A DNA stretch of 39,195 nt from Kiritimatiellia bacterium (GTDB lineage Bacteria; Verrucomicrobiota; Kiritimatiellia; CAIQIC01; Lenti-01): contig JAQUJC010000030.1 in assembly GCA_028681135.1 (NCBI GenBank), positions 1-39,195 of the forward strand, given 5' to 3'. Below, one piece after another: positions 24,831 to 34,100 of this stretch. Every line of letters begins with the position of its first letter. The first letter of the stretch is position 1. Below the pieces are notes generated by a model. It did not search any database. It saw only the letters and a program-made list of their open reading frames with translations, and was not told the DNA's origin. A program made the position numbers and the translations under genes.

Positions 24831-26009
24831 ATGCACACTCCCGGTCGTCGTGCGCTATTTCAAAAGGCGGTCGGCGGACTCGGGATTCTTGCCATTATGC
24901 TCGTGGCCGGATGCGCCACGATGCCCTGTGGAACGGAGCGGCGCAGTTTACGGCCCCTTCCAACGGTTACGGCGGATCATCTGCGGGCGGATCGCGCCAT
25001 TCTCGCTGCTTTTTTCACGGCCAATGGCTTGCGGCTATCGGCCCAAGATGTCGAAGCCATCATTGTCCCCAGTGCCCGCTCCGGGTACATGGACCGCAAT
25101 GCCTTTCGTCAGATTGCCCAGAAGCAACACCGCGTCTTGATGGCGGTCAAGGCCGATGAAGCCTATCTGTGGGAGGAACTCGGGCGCAACCGGCCGCTGC
25201 TGGTGTTGCTGCCGCCGAGCACGACCTTCAGCGCGACGGCCACGCTGCTGATTCCGGTCGCCTGGGACCGCGGGGAGGGGCGCATTGATGTGCTGGATGG
25301 CAACGGGGAAATCCATTCCCTGTCGGATCAGGAGTTTTTTGCCCGGCGCGCACCTCTCAAACACGCGGCCCTTTGCCTGCTGCGCCCCGGGGGGGTGCGG
25401 GCCATCGCGCCCACCCGCGAGCAGAAGCTGGTTCTGGCCGATTTCTGGTTTCATCGCGGATTCTATCGCCGCGCCCAGGCCGCGTATGACGCGCTGGAGG
25501 AGAGCGCCTCGACCGGCACTGATCTCGATGCCCTGCTGGGCCGCGGTAATATTTTGGTGCGCAAGAAGCGCTTTCGTGAGGCGATTTCTGTTTTCCGGGC
25601 GGCCCTGGCCCTGGCGCCCGACGACCCCGCCATCTTGAACAATCTGGCCTATGCCATGCTGCACGGCGATGGGGAGCTGCTCACGGCGCTGCGGCATGTG
25701 ACCAAGGCCCAACAGCTTGATCCGCATAATCCCCTGGTTCTCGAAACGCTGGGCAGCATCCATCTGCGCCTGGGCGATGGGCCAGCGGCGGCGCGGTATT
25801 TGGAGATGGCCTGGGCGCGGGCGCTCAAGCGGTCGCCCCCAATCCAAATCGCCATCATGGATCAGCTCGTCCGCGCCTGGCTGGCCGCACAGCGCTGGGA
25901 CCTCGCCTGGCAAGTGGCCGAACATCGCCACCGGAGCTTTCCCACCTACCGTATGCCGCGCGATATCCTCGCGGCATTCCCCGCCCTGCGCCAGCCGTTG
26001 GCGCCCTGA
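24831..26009 (+). CDS. Lipoprotein with degenerate C39-like domain and TPR repeats
   Basis: This 392-residue protein has a lipobox LVAGC near residue 28. Residues about 45-190 follow the layout of C39-family papain-like domains in PA2778-type lipoproteins, for example LSAQDVEAIIVPSARSGYMDRNAFRQIAQKQHRVLMAVKADEAYLWEELGRNRPLLVLL. The catalytic cysteine of the QCGP motif and the histidine are not present, so it is probably inactive. About 195-375 are TPR-like helices, including GRGNILVRKKRFREAISVFRAALALAPDDPAILNNLAYAML. It is likely an envelope scaffold. The C39 relation is inferred from layout. Confidence 0.65.
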   Translation: MHTPGRRALFQKAVGGLGILAIMLVAGCATMPCGTERRSLRPLPTVTADHLRADRAILAAFFTANGLRLSAQDVEAIIVPSARSGYMDRNAFRQIAQKQHRVLMAVKADEAYLWEELGRNRPLLVLLPPSTTFSATATLLIPVAWDRGEGRIDVLDGNGEIHSLSDQEFFARRAPLKHAALCLLRPGGVRAIAPTREQKLVLADFWFHRGFYRRAQAAYDALEESASTGTDLDALLGRGNILVRKKRFREAISVFRAALALAPDDPAILNNLAYAMLHGDGELLTALRHVTKAQQLDPHNPLVLETLGSIHLRLGDGPAAARYLEMAWARALKRSPPIQIAIMDQLVRAWLAAQRWDLAWQVAEHRHRSFPTYRMPRDILAAFPALRQPLAP

Positions 26010-26063
26010 TGGACTCGGGCTGGCGATTGCCAGCGGGCAGGCGGTTTGCTAGGGTGCGCAGTC

Positions 26064-27056
26064 ATGGACACCAAAACATCCTACACGATCAAATTGACCC
26101 CGCCCCAGATGGATGAGACGGCCCGGATTCTGCGCGAGGGCAATTACCGTCAGCGGCGCGTCGAGCATGCCCTGGCCGCGGCGGCGGGCGATAATTGCCA
26201 GATCGTATTGTATAAAAGCGGCAAGTGCCTGGTGCAGGGCAAAGGGGCTGCCGATTGGATTACGTTTGTGCTGGAACCACTGGTCTTGCTGGAGGCCCGC
26301 CTCGGGTATGAAGACGTGCTGAATCCCGACGCCAACACCCCCCACATGGGCGTCGATGAAAGCGGCAAGGGTGATTTTTTTGGCCCGCTGGTGATTGCGG
26401 CGGCCTATGTGGATGAGGCCATTGCCCAGGACCTCAAGGCCATCAATGTGCGCGACAGCAAAACGGTCACCACCGATAAAGCGATGCAAGACCTGGCCCG
26501 GAAAATCCGCGCACGGCTTGCCGACCGCTTCGTGGTGGTGACGATTGGTCCGGCGGCCTACAACCGCCTCTATGCCACCATGGGCAGTATCAACCGCATC
26601 CTGGCCTGGGGGCATGCCAAAGCCATCGAAAACTTGCTGGAAAAAGTGCCCGACTGCCCGCGCGCTCTCAGCGATCAGTTTGGTCCCGAACAGCAAATCC
26701 AGCGCGCCTTGCAGCAGAAGGGCCGTAAGATCAAGCTGGAGCAGCGTCACAAAGCGGAAAGCGACGTAGCCGTGGCGGCGGCTTCCATCCTGGCCCGCTC
26801 GGCCTTTTTGACCGCCATGAACAAACTCGGCGAACAAGCGGGGCTGACGCTGCCCAAGGGGGCGTCCGACAAGGTCAAAGCCGCAGCAGAGGAGGTCGTC
26901 AAAACCAAGGGCGGCGCCATCCTGCTGGAAATGGCCAAGTGTCATTTCAAGACCACGGATGACGTACTGACACCCCTCGGCAAAACCCGCGCCGGGGAAG
27001 GCCTGCCGCCAGCGCCGGTGAAGAAAGTCTTTGTGCCGCGGCGGTCAGCAACATGA
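26064..27056 (+). CDS. rnhC: Ribonuclease HIII
   Basis: This 330-residue enzyme degrades the RNA strand of RNA-DNA hybrids. An N-terminal TBP-like substrate-binding domain (about 1-85) precedes the RNase H core. MGVDESGKGDFFGPLV supplies the first acidic residues, followed by VRDSK and KAESDVAVAAASILAR. The DESGKGD variant and the N-terminal domain separate it from RNase HII. The start is taken as the ATG at 26064 with AGGGTG about 8 bases upstream; a TTG at 26046 is in frame. Its stop overlaps the next start (ATGA), so the two are coupled. Confidence 0.94.
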   Translation: MDTKTSYTIKLTPPQMDETARILREGNYRQRRVEHALAAAAGDNCQIVLYKSGKCLVQGKGAADWITFVLEPLVLLEARLGYEDVLNPDANTPHMGVDESGKGDFFGPLVIAAAYVDEAIAQDLKAINVRDSKTVTTDKAMQDLARKIRARLADRFVVVTIGPAAYNRLYATMGSINRILAWGHAKAIENLLEKVPDCPRALSDQFGPEQQIQRALQQKGRKIKLEQRHKAESDVAVAAASILARSAFLTAMNKLGEQAGLTLPKGASDKVKAAAEEVVKTKGGAILLEMAKCHFKTTDDVLTPLGKTRAGEGLPPAPVKKVFVPRRSAT

Positions 27057-27925
27057 AACTGGTGCGCTATGGCGAGGCCGGTGCGGAACGGCCGGGGATT
27101 TGGCTGGATGCCACGGGCGGGCAGCCCGCGCGCATCGTTGATGTGCGCGGCATGGCATTTGATATCGCCGATTACGATGCCCGGTTCTGGCAGACATTCG
27201 GCGTGGACCGTCTGCGTGGCCTGCTGACGGAAGCCGGCCTCAAGACCCTGCCGGCGGCGGGGGTGCGGCTGGGCCCGCCGGTGGCGCCGCCGCGCCAACT
27301 GATTTGCTTGGGCAAAAATTATCGTGACCATGCGGAAGAGTTTGATGCCCAGGTGCCAGCGCACCCGGTGTACTTTGCCAAAAGCCCGAGTGCCATGTGC
27401 GGCCCGACGGACCCCATTCGCCTGCGCCCCGGCATGGTGCGCGTGGATGCCGAGGTGGAACTGGCCGTGGTGATCGGTTGCCGCGTGCGCGATGTTAGCG
27501 AACAAGATGCCTTGGCCTGTGTCGCGGGCTACACCGTGTTGAATGATGTGACCGATCGCGATGTCCAGGCACAACGCCTGCAGTGGTTTTTGGCAAAAAG
27601 CGCAGACACGTTTGGGCCGATGGGGCCGTGGCTGGTGACGCCTGACACCCTGCCCGATCCGCAGGCGCTGGGCCTTCGTCAGCGCGTGAACGGTGCCCTT
27701 TTACAGGAAAGCCATACGTCCAACATGCTGTTCACGGTGGCCGCCGTGCTGGCCGACGTGAGTCGAGTCCTGACCTTGGAACCCGGCGATATCCTGTCAA
27801 CCGGCACCCCCGGCGGCATCGGGTCGACGCGCCAGCCGCCGGTGCTGTTGCGCGACGGGGATCGGGTGGAATGCGAGATCGACGGCATCGGCACGCTGTG
27901 TAATCCCGTTATCCAAGGCGACTGA
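27053..27925 (+). CDS. Fumarylacetoacetate hydrolase (FAH) family protein
   Basis: This 290-residue protein resembles the FAHD1 class, which acts as acylpyruvate hydrolase or oxaloacetate decarboxylase. It shows ICLGKNYRDHAEE, PVYFAKSPSAMCGP, the metal-binding VDAEVELAVVIG (E-x-E) and NDVTDRDVQ, and a C-terminal LEPGDILSTGTPGGIG. The N-terminal domain is about 80 residues. It overlaps rnhC by 4 bases and trmB starts 6 bases after its stop, so the three are probably one transcription unit. The substrate is not determinable from sequence. Confidence 0.93.
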   Translation: MKLVRYGEAGAERPGIWLDATGGQPARIVDVRGMAFDIADYDARFWQTFGVDRLRGLLTEAGLKTLPAAGVRLGPPVAPPRQLICLGKNYRDHAEEFDAQVPAHPVYFAKSPSAMCGPTDPIRLRPGMVRVDAEVELAVVIGCRVRDVSEQDALACVAGYTVLNDVTDRDVQAQRLQWFLAKSADTFGPMGPWLVTPDTLPDPQALGLRQRVNGALLQESHTSNMLFTVAAVLADVSRVLTLEPGDILSTGTPGGIGSTRQPPVLLRDGDRVECEIDGIGTLCNPVIQGD

Positions 27926-27931
27926 TCCCCC

Positions 27932-28540
27932 ATGCCCGACATGCTGGATTATACACTGCGCATTGAACCGCAAACGCCGGAAGAATGGCTAGGCCCCGTG
28001 CCCGTGGGCGCGGCATTCCCGCAGCCCTCGCAACCCTTGGTGGTCGATCTGGGGTGTGGGAAGGGGCGCTTTTTGCTGGCCCATGCTGCGCGATATCCCG
28101 ACGTGAACCATCTGGGCATCGACCGCATGCTTCGCCGCATTCGCAAAGTGGACAATCGCGCGCGGCGACTCGCGCTGGACAACATTCGCTTAATGCGCAT
28201 CGAGGCCTATTACACGGTCGCCTATCTGCTGCCGACGGCGGCGGTCTCGACCTATTACATCTTTTTCCCCGACCCCTGGCCCAAGGCCCGTCACGAAGAC
28301 CACCGCCTGTTTAATCCGATATTCCTCGACGCCTTGCAGCGCACCCTGATCGAGGGGGGCGTCGTGCATGTGGCGACCGATCACGCGCCCTATTTTGAGC
28401 AGCTATCCGCCATTTTTGCGGCCGACGCCCGCTTTGCGCCGGTGCCGCCGTATGTCCCGCCTGAGGACGAGCAGACGGATTTCGAGCGCTACTATATCGG
28501 ACAAAAACCCATTGGCCGACTTTCTGTGCGTCGGGTCTGA
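27932..28540 (+). CDS. trmB: tRNA (guanine-N7-)-methyltransferase (TrmB)
   Basis: This 202-residue enzyme makes m7G46 in tRNA. It has [16 protein letters not shown] (SAM motif I), [19 protein letters not shown], the hallmark [21 protein letters not shown], and [19 protein letters not shown]. The length matches the family. No clear Shine-Dalgarno sequence is seen, which fits coupling to the FAH gene 6 bases upstream. Confidence 0.95.
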   Translation: MPDMLDYTLRIEPQTPEEWLGPVPVGAAFPQPSQPLVVDLGCGKGRFLLAHAARYPDVNHLGIDRMLRRIRKVDNRARRLALDNIRLMRIEAYYTVAYLLPTAAVSTYYIFFPDPWPKARHEDHRLFNPIFLDALQRTLIEGGVVHVATDHAPYFEQLSAIFAADARFAPVPPYVPPEDEQTDFERYYIGQKPIGRLSVRRV

Positions 28541-28587
28541 GCTCAGGGCCTGAGTGGACATTCGGGGAAGCTGGGGTAGACTGGGGC

Positions 28588-29097
28588 ATGACCTACCTCA
28601 TGCGACGATCACTTGAATGGGCCGTGCTGGCGCTTGTGGCGCTGCCCGGCGCAATTGGAACCCTGAAGGCAGAAACCCCGGAGGCATACCCAATGGAAAA
28701 AGTAGTGAAAAGCGATGCCGAGTGGCGGGCACTGCTGACGCCGGAACAGTACCGCGTGACCCGTCAGCAGGGAACCGAGCGCGCGTGTTCGGGTGCATTC
28801 TATGACACCCACGAGCCCGGGACCTATCGGTGCGTGGGCTGCGACCTGCCGCTGTTTTCATCAGACCATAAGTTCGAATCCGGCACGGGCTGGCCAAGCT
28901 ATTTTCAGCCGGTGAAGGATGAGCACCTGGTGCGGCATTCCGATCGCACGCTGGGGATGGTACGCACGGAAGTACGCTGTGCCCGTTGCGATGCGCATCT
29001 GGGCCACGTCTTCGAGGACGGACCGCCGCCGACAGGACTGCGCTATTGCATCAATTCCGCCGCACTGCGGTTCGAGCCTGCTGCAACGACTCCGTGA
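28588..29097 (+). CDS. msrB: Peptide-methionine (R)-S-oxide reductase, exported
   Basis: This 169-residue enzyme repairs R-methionine sulfoxide. It has the zinc-binding pairs C82/C85 and C131/C134, [11 protein letters not shown] and the catalytic C154 in [11 protein letters not shown]. An N-terminal hydrophobic segment ([21 protein letters not shown]) before the core suggests export to the periplasm, unlike the cytosolic E. coli form. An in-frame ATG at 28600 may be the true start of the signal. It follows trmB by 47 bases. Confidence 0.93.
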   Translation: MTYLMRRSLEWAVLALVALPGAIGTLKAETPEAYPMEKVVKSDAEWRALLTPEQYRVTRQQGTERACSGAFYDTHEPGTYRCVGCDLPLFSSDHKFESGTGWPSYFQPVKDEHLVRHSDRTLGMVRTEVRCARCDAHLGHVFEDGPPPTGLRYCINSAALRFEPAATTP

Positions 29098-29275
29098 CGA
29101 CCGATCGGGGCCGTCCATTTCCCGGAGGGGCCACCTCTGTTCTGGTCGGCTGTGTGGTTGCTGTCTGGGAGCAAGTTGGATGGGTTAGGGGGGGCTAGAA
29201 AACCGAAAAATCGGACTTTTCAAAATGGGGGATTTGGTTGCCTATGCGCTTGTATTTGGCAGCCGCAAGGCGTAA

Positions 29276-29300
29276 CCTTTTCTTAATATTTAAGAAAAGG
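29276..29300. promoter_or_regulatory. Perfect 11-bp-arm palindrome upstream of secreted proteins
   Basis: CCTTTTCTTAA and TTAAGAAAAGG flank TAT. The palindrome ends 39 bases before the ATG of the lamin-tail-domain gene. It is AT-rich with no T-run, so an operator is more likely than a terminator. Confidence 0.55.
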
Positions 29301-29339
29301 CGTGTCAGTGTGCAGAACCAAACGAGGGCGGAGCTGAGG

Positions 29340-31130
29340 ATGAAAACAGCGGTTGCGATTGGTGTATTGTGGGGGTGTGGGGTTGTCAGTACGATGGCGG
29401 CGGTACCGCTGCCATACACGAATTCTTCAACCAACGCGGTGGATTGGACCACCCTGAGCGGCTGGTCGGGTACGGCCACCAACTCCAATGCCGGCGGCTA
29501 TGCGCTGTTCGATGCCGACGGGCGGACCCTGACGCTGGAGATGAGCGGGGCACCGACGACGTTGTTGTTCGATTTACGGGGATATAGCAACTCGGTGGGT
29601 ACGGCACCGGCCAGCTTTCTGATTGAACAATCAGCGGATGGGTCCGTCTGGAGCTCTACACCGGTGGCGGATATCAGCAATGAATCGCTGTCGCTGGCCA
29701 CCACGCCGTTTGGACCCTATCCGTTGGCAAATTCGACGCGCTTTGTGCGATTTACCTATGTCGATCAATACGCCTATGACATCGGGCTGAACGACGTAGT
29801 GGTCGCCGGGGGGCCAGCGGAGCCCGCCGTCGTGTTCACGGACCGGGAAGAAGGCTTCATTGTGGCGCAGGGGGCCGAGAATGAAATCATTACGGCGGCG
29901 GTGATCAATGGAGGCGGGTACTTTTTCGGTTCGGGCGCACTCGAAAAGGAAGCGTGGGAAAGCAACAATGGCGGGACCTTCAAAACGGCCTTTCCTAAAG
30001 AGGTCTACTATATCAATACCGCCACAGCCGGGACGTTTTATGCCACGGCCAACGGACGCGGTGATAATTTTGAGGGTATCGTTACCGGCACCATCCATTT
30101 TGCCGTGGCACCAGCATATTCTGTCGTGGTGCAAGTCGACGGCAATGGATCTGCTGCCGCACAGGTGAATGGTCATCCTGTGACCCATGTGCCGGCGGGT
30201 GCCCAGGTGACGGTGCTGCCGGTGCCAGATCCGGGCTTTGCCACGGACTCTATCCTCGTGAATAGCGAGGCCATTGCGGGCACGTCCTTCACGATGCCGG
30301 CGACCGCCGCCGTGGTGTCGGTTTCCTTCCGCGAGAAGCTGCCCGGTGAGCCCACGTTGATGATATCGCAGTATTACGAGGGATCGAGTCTCAACAAGTG
30401 GATTGAAGTGTTCAATCCTGGAGCCGAGCCGGTGGATTTGGATGCGGCGGGATATCGTCTGGGATTGTGGCAGAACGCGGGTCGCGAAGGATGGAAGACC
30501 GGGGCCGCGCCCGCGTTTGCGATTGAATTGACGGGGGCGGTTGCACCTGGCACCGCCTACTTGGTTGGCCACGTAGCGGCGGTCGTTCCTGCTTACGCGG
30601 CGGCGGATGTTGTCTCCAAGGATTTGGTCTTCAACGGGGATGACAGCGTCGTGCTTTACACGGGGACGGAATACGATTTTGCCAACGTGGTGGATGCCAT
30701 CGGCCTGCTGAGCAACACCGCGGAAAACTGTAGCTATGTACGGGCCGATACCGTGACCTTCGGCGTGAACACGGATTTTGATGCCAATGACTGGGTGAAA
30801 GTGGCCTATACGGCCGTGGATGCCGCGGATGTGGCCGTGCCTGAGCGCCTCGGCTGGCATGGGGTGGCACAGCCCCCGCCGACCAATCCGCCCACGTTGT
30901 CCAATCTGGGCCATTCCGCTTCCGCGATTGTCTTTGAAATCCCGACCAATTACACGGACTACACCGTGCATGGGGCGGAGGGGTTGAGTGCCGGCACGGC
31001 GGGCTGGGCCGGGTCCAGCATCGTGGACCAGTGCACCACGGAACTGGCGGGGAACAACACCCGCATCACGGTGCCCACCACGTTTGGGCCGAAGCAGATG
31101 ATCTGGCTGTCCATCCCCGGAGCAGAGTAG
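29340..31130 (+). CDS. Secreted lamin-tail-domain protein
   Basis: This 596-residue protein has a signal peptide (MKTAVAIGVLWGCGVVSTMAA). Residues about 25-165 form a jelly-roll-like segment (LSGWSGTATNSNAGGYALFDADGRTL, then SFLIEQSADGSVWSS). A middle beta-rich part includes a short bacterial repeat-like segment. About 338-520 is a lamin-tail domain: LMISQYYEGSSLNKWIEVFNPGAEPVDLDAAGYRL and DLVFNGDDSVVLY. The frame is open from 29238, but the ATG at 29340 gives the signal peptide and has GGAG upstream. The endonuclease gene starts 3 bases after its stop, so they are one operon. Lamin-tail domains often occur with secreted nucleases in Bacteroidetes. Confidence 0.78.
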   Translation: MKTAVAIGVLWGCGVVSTMAAVPLPYTNSSTNAVDWTTLSGWSGTATNSNAGGYALFDADGRTLTLEMSGAPTTLLFDLRGYSNSVGTAPASFLIEQSADGSVWSSTPVADISNESLSLATTPFGPYPLANSTRFVRFTYVDQYAYDIGLNDVVVAGGPAEPAVVFTDREEGFIVAQGAENEIITAAVINGGGYFFGSGALEKEAWESNNGGTFKTAFPKEVYYINTATAGTFYATANGRGDNFEGIVTGTIHFAVAPAYSVVVQVDGNGSAAAQVNGHPVTHVPAGAQVTVLPVPDPGFATDSILVNSEAIAGTSFTMPATAAVVSVSFREKLPGEPTLMISQYYEGSSLNKWIEVFNPGAEPVDLDAAGYRLGLWQNAGREGWKTGAAPAFAIELTGAVAPGTAYLVGHVAAVVPAYAAADVVSKDLVFNGDDSVVLYTGTEYDFANVVDAIGLLSNTAENCSYVRADTVTFGVNTDFDANDWVKVAYTAVDAADVAVPERLGWHGVAQPPPTNPPTLSNLGHSASAIVFEIPTNYTDYTVHGAEGLSAGTAGWAGSSIVDQCTTELAGNNTRITVPTTFGPKQMIWLSIPGAE

Positions 31131-31133
31131 GTC

Positions 31134-34100
31134 ATGCGGTTCTATTCGATTCGAAACGGGCTGGCATGCCTCGCGCTGTGCTGCACCGCCCTGGCGGCAT
31201 CGGCGGGAAGCGGAACGGAAAATGATCCGTATACAATTACGGAAGCCCTGGCGCTGTCCACTGGTACGACGGAGTACTGGGCCCAGGGGTATATTGTCGG
31301 GGGTCGATACGACGACTTCGACTCTCCCTGGACGGCAGATTACGGTCTGAGTTGTGCAGACACGGACAGCGAGACCGACGTCAACAACTGCTTGCAGGTA
31401 AAACTGGAAAGTGATGGCGGACGGACAACGTGGGGCCTGGGCAGCAATCCGGGTCATTACCAGAAGCGGATCAAATTTCGGGGCAAACGCGACACCTATG
31501 GCGGATATCCGAGCTTTGAATCGATCAATAATGCCGACATCTCCGAAGTTTCCGCATCCACCCAGTTGCCGGTGTTCAACGCTAATCCGGGGCCCGTCAG
31601 TGCCACAGTGAGCGTGGCGGTGGCCTTTTCCGTTTCCGCCACGGGCAGTCCGGAGCCGGACCTGGCCCTGGCCGGCACCACGGCTTCCGACGGCTACAGC
31701 TTCACAGCGGGCACGGGCGAGCTGAACTACACGCCGTCGACCAACGACTTCGGCGCGCAGACCTTCACCTTCACCGCCAGCAACAGCGCTGGCGTGGCCA
31801 CGCAGGTGGTCAGCGTATCGGTCAGCAATGCGCTGGTCTCCGCCCCGGTCTTCGATGCAATCGGTACGCAGAGTGCCTTGGTCGAAACGCCGATAAACTT
31901 CACCGTGAGCGCCACGGGGTATCCGGTTCCGGTGTTGGCGCTGGACACCGCGACGGCCTCCGGCGGTTACAGTTTCACCGCAGGCACGGGCGAGCTGAAC
32001 TACACCCCGCCGACCAACGACCTCGGCGCGCAGACCTTCACCTTCACCGCCAGCAACAGCGCCGGTGTGGCCACGCAGATGGTGGATGTGGTGGTGAGCC
32101 TCGTGCCGGTGATTCTGGAGCCTCCAGCATCCGTCTGGGCCAGCGACACCCATTCAACGGATTTTACGGCGGCATGGAGCGCGTCGGCCGGCGCCACCAG
32201 CTATCGCCTCGATGTCAGCACCAGCGCTACCTTTAGCGGTGGCGGCATGGGGGGGGGCAGCCGGACGAATGATTGCGTGGTTTCCGGTGGCAGCAGCTAT
32301 GACACGCGAAGCTGGATCGACGGCAATACGGTGCCATGGACGGCATACAAGGCCCGGACGGATGAAACGGTCAACGGCAACCCGAGTATTTGTCTGCAAA
32401 ACGCAGCCGGGGCATATGTGGTCAGTGAGGGCATCCCAAATGGGATCGGGGGCTTGAGTTTCGATGTTCAGCAGAAGTACAGCGGCAGTGGCGGGGAATT
32501 GACCGTTTACGTCAATGGTTCGCAGGTCGGCACCTTTGCTTATGGCGAGACGGTTCAAACAGCGACGTTCGTGGATATTGATGTGGAGACGGTGGCTTCT
32601 TTGGTCGTCAGCAATAACGGCGCCGTTCGTTTGGCCATCAACAACCTTGTCTGGAGCGATTATGGGGCCAGTGCTGCGAGTTATGTGCCGGGATATTCCA
32701 ATCTCACGGTCAACGGAACCAGCCAATCGGTTACTGGCCTGACCGAAAATACGGACTATTATTTCCGCGTCCGGGCCGAGAACGGCAGCGAAACGAGTTC
32801 GAATTCCGCTACGGCCAGTGTCACGACGCTTCCCCCGACGAATGTGCCTCCGACACTGGACCCGCTCACGGCGATCACCATCAATATGGGGGAGACGGCG
32901 ACGGTCTGGGTTACGGCGCGGGAAACGGACGGGGATACCGTTACGCTGGCGGCCGGCAATCTGCCTGCGAATGCCACGTTCACCACGACGAATGGCACCG
33001 GCGTGATCAGCAACGTGTTCCGCTTTACGCCGGCGGCAAGTCAGACCGGACAGACGTATATTGTGACCTTCTATGCGGGTGACATCCACGGGACCAACTC
33101 CACTACACTGAGCCTCTCGGTGTCCGATCCCGATCCCTGGGCGGACTACTACGCTGCCTGCTACATGAATGGAGTGCTCAAGGCGGGGGACGAGCTGAAA
33201 AACACGCTTCACACTATTATCGATAATCATACGCGGTATAGCTATGACGGCGCCATAAACGTTTTGAAGGATATTGATGAGTGCCCGACCAACAGCTCCA
33301 TGGTGCAGCTCCTATATCTGCAGCATGGTCGTGCCAAAAACAACTTCGGTGGCGGATCGGGGCAATGGAACCGCGAACACGTCTGGGCGAATTCGCATGG
33401 AATTAATGATAGCCCGCCTGCGAATTCGGATGTGCATCACCTGCACCCGACGGATGTGTCGGTCAACAGTGCGCGCGGCAACCTGGATTTTGACACGGTG
33501 GCGGGCACGCCAGGCAGCTATTCCTATGATTCCGGTGCCTTTGAGCCTCCGGACGCAGCCAAAGGCGATGTGGCCCGCGCGATGTTTTACATGGCGGTGC
33601 GCTACGATGGGTCGGATGGCGTCAGCGATCTGGAATTGACCAATGCGATTCCCACATCCACATCCAGCTCCTTGTTCGGCAAGCTCGACACGCTGCTGGA
33701 CTGGAACGAGCTGGACCCGGTGAACGACTACGAAATCCGGCGCAACAACCTGGTCTATTCCAATTATCAGGGCAACCGCAATCCCTTCGTGGATCATCCC
33801 GAATGGGCGCGGATTGTTTTCGACCCCACCTATGTGACGCCGCACACGCTGACGGCATCGGCCGGTGCCAATGGTTCCATTTCGCCGTCTTCGGCGAGCG
33901 TGACCAATACCGGGAGCCAGACCTTCACCATCACGGCGGATACGGGCTATTATATTTCAACGATTCTGCGCGACGGCGTTCTCGTGCCGCCGACCAACGC
34001 CTACGCCGGTTTGTCGTCCTATGACTATGTGTGGTCGACGGTCACCAACGACGGAACGATATCGGCAACCTTTGTGCTGGCGGTTCCGCCGCTGCCCGCC

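Noticed and set aside
31680..32090. Repeated DNA considered as a CRISPR-like array
   Set aside because: There are only two copies, in frame within Ig-like coding repeats, with no spacer regularity.
29631..32153. 840-codon frame on the minus strand
   Set aside because: It is antisense to both secreted-protein genes, crosses their junction, and has shadow-like composition (H, R and G rich).
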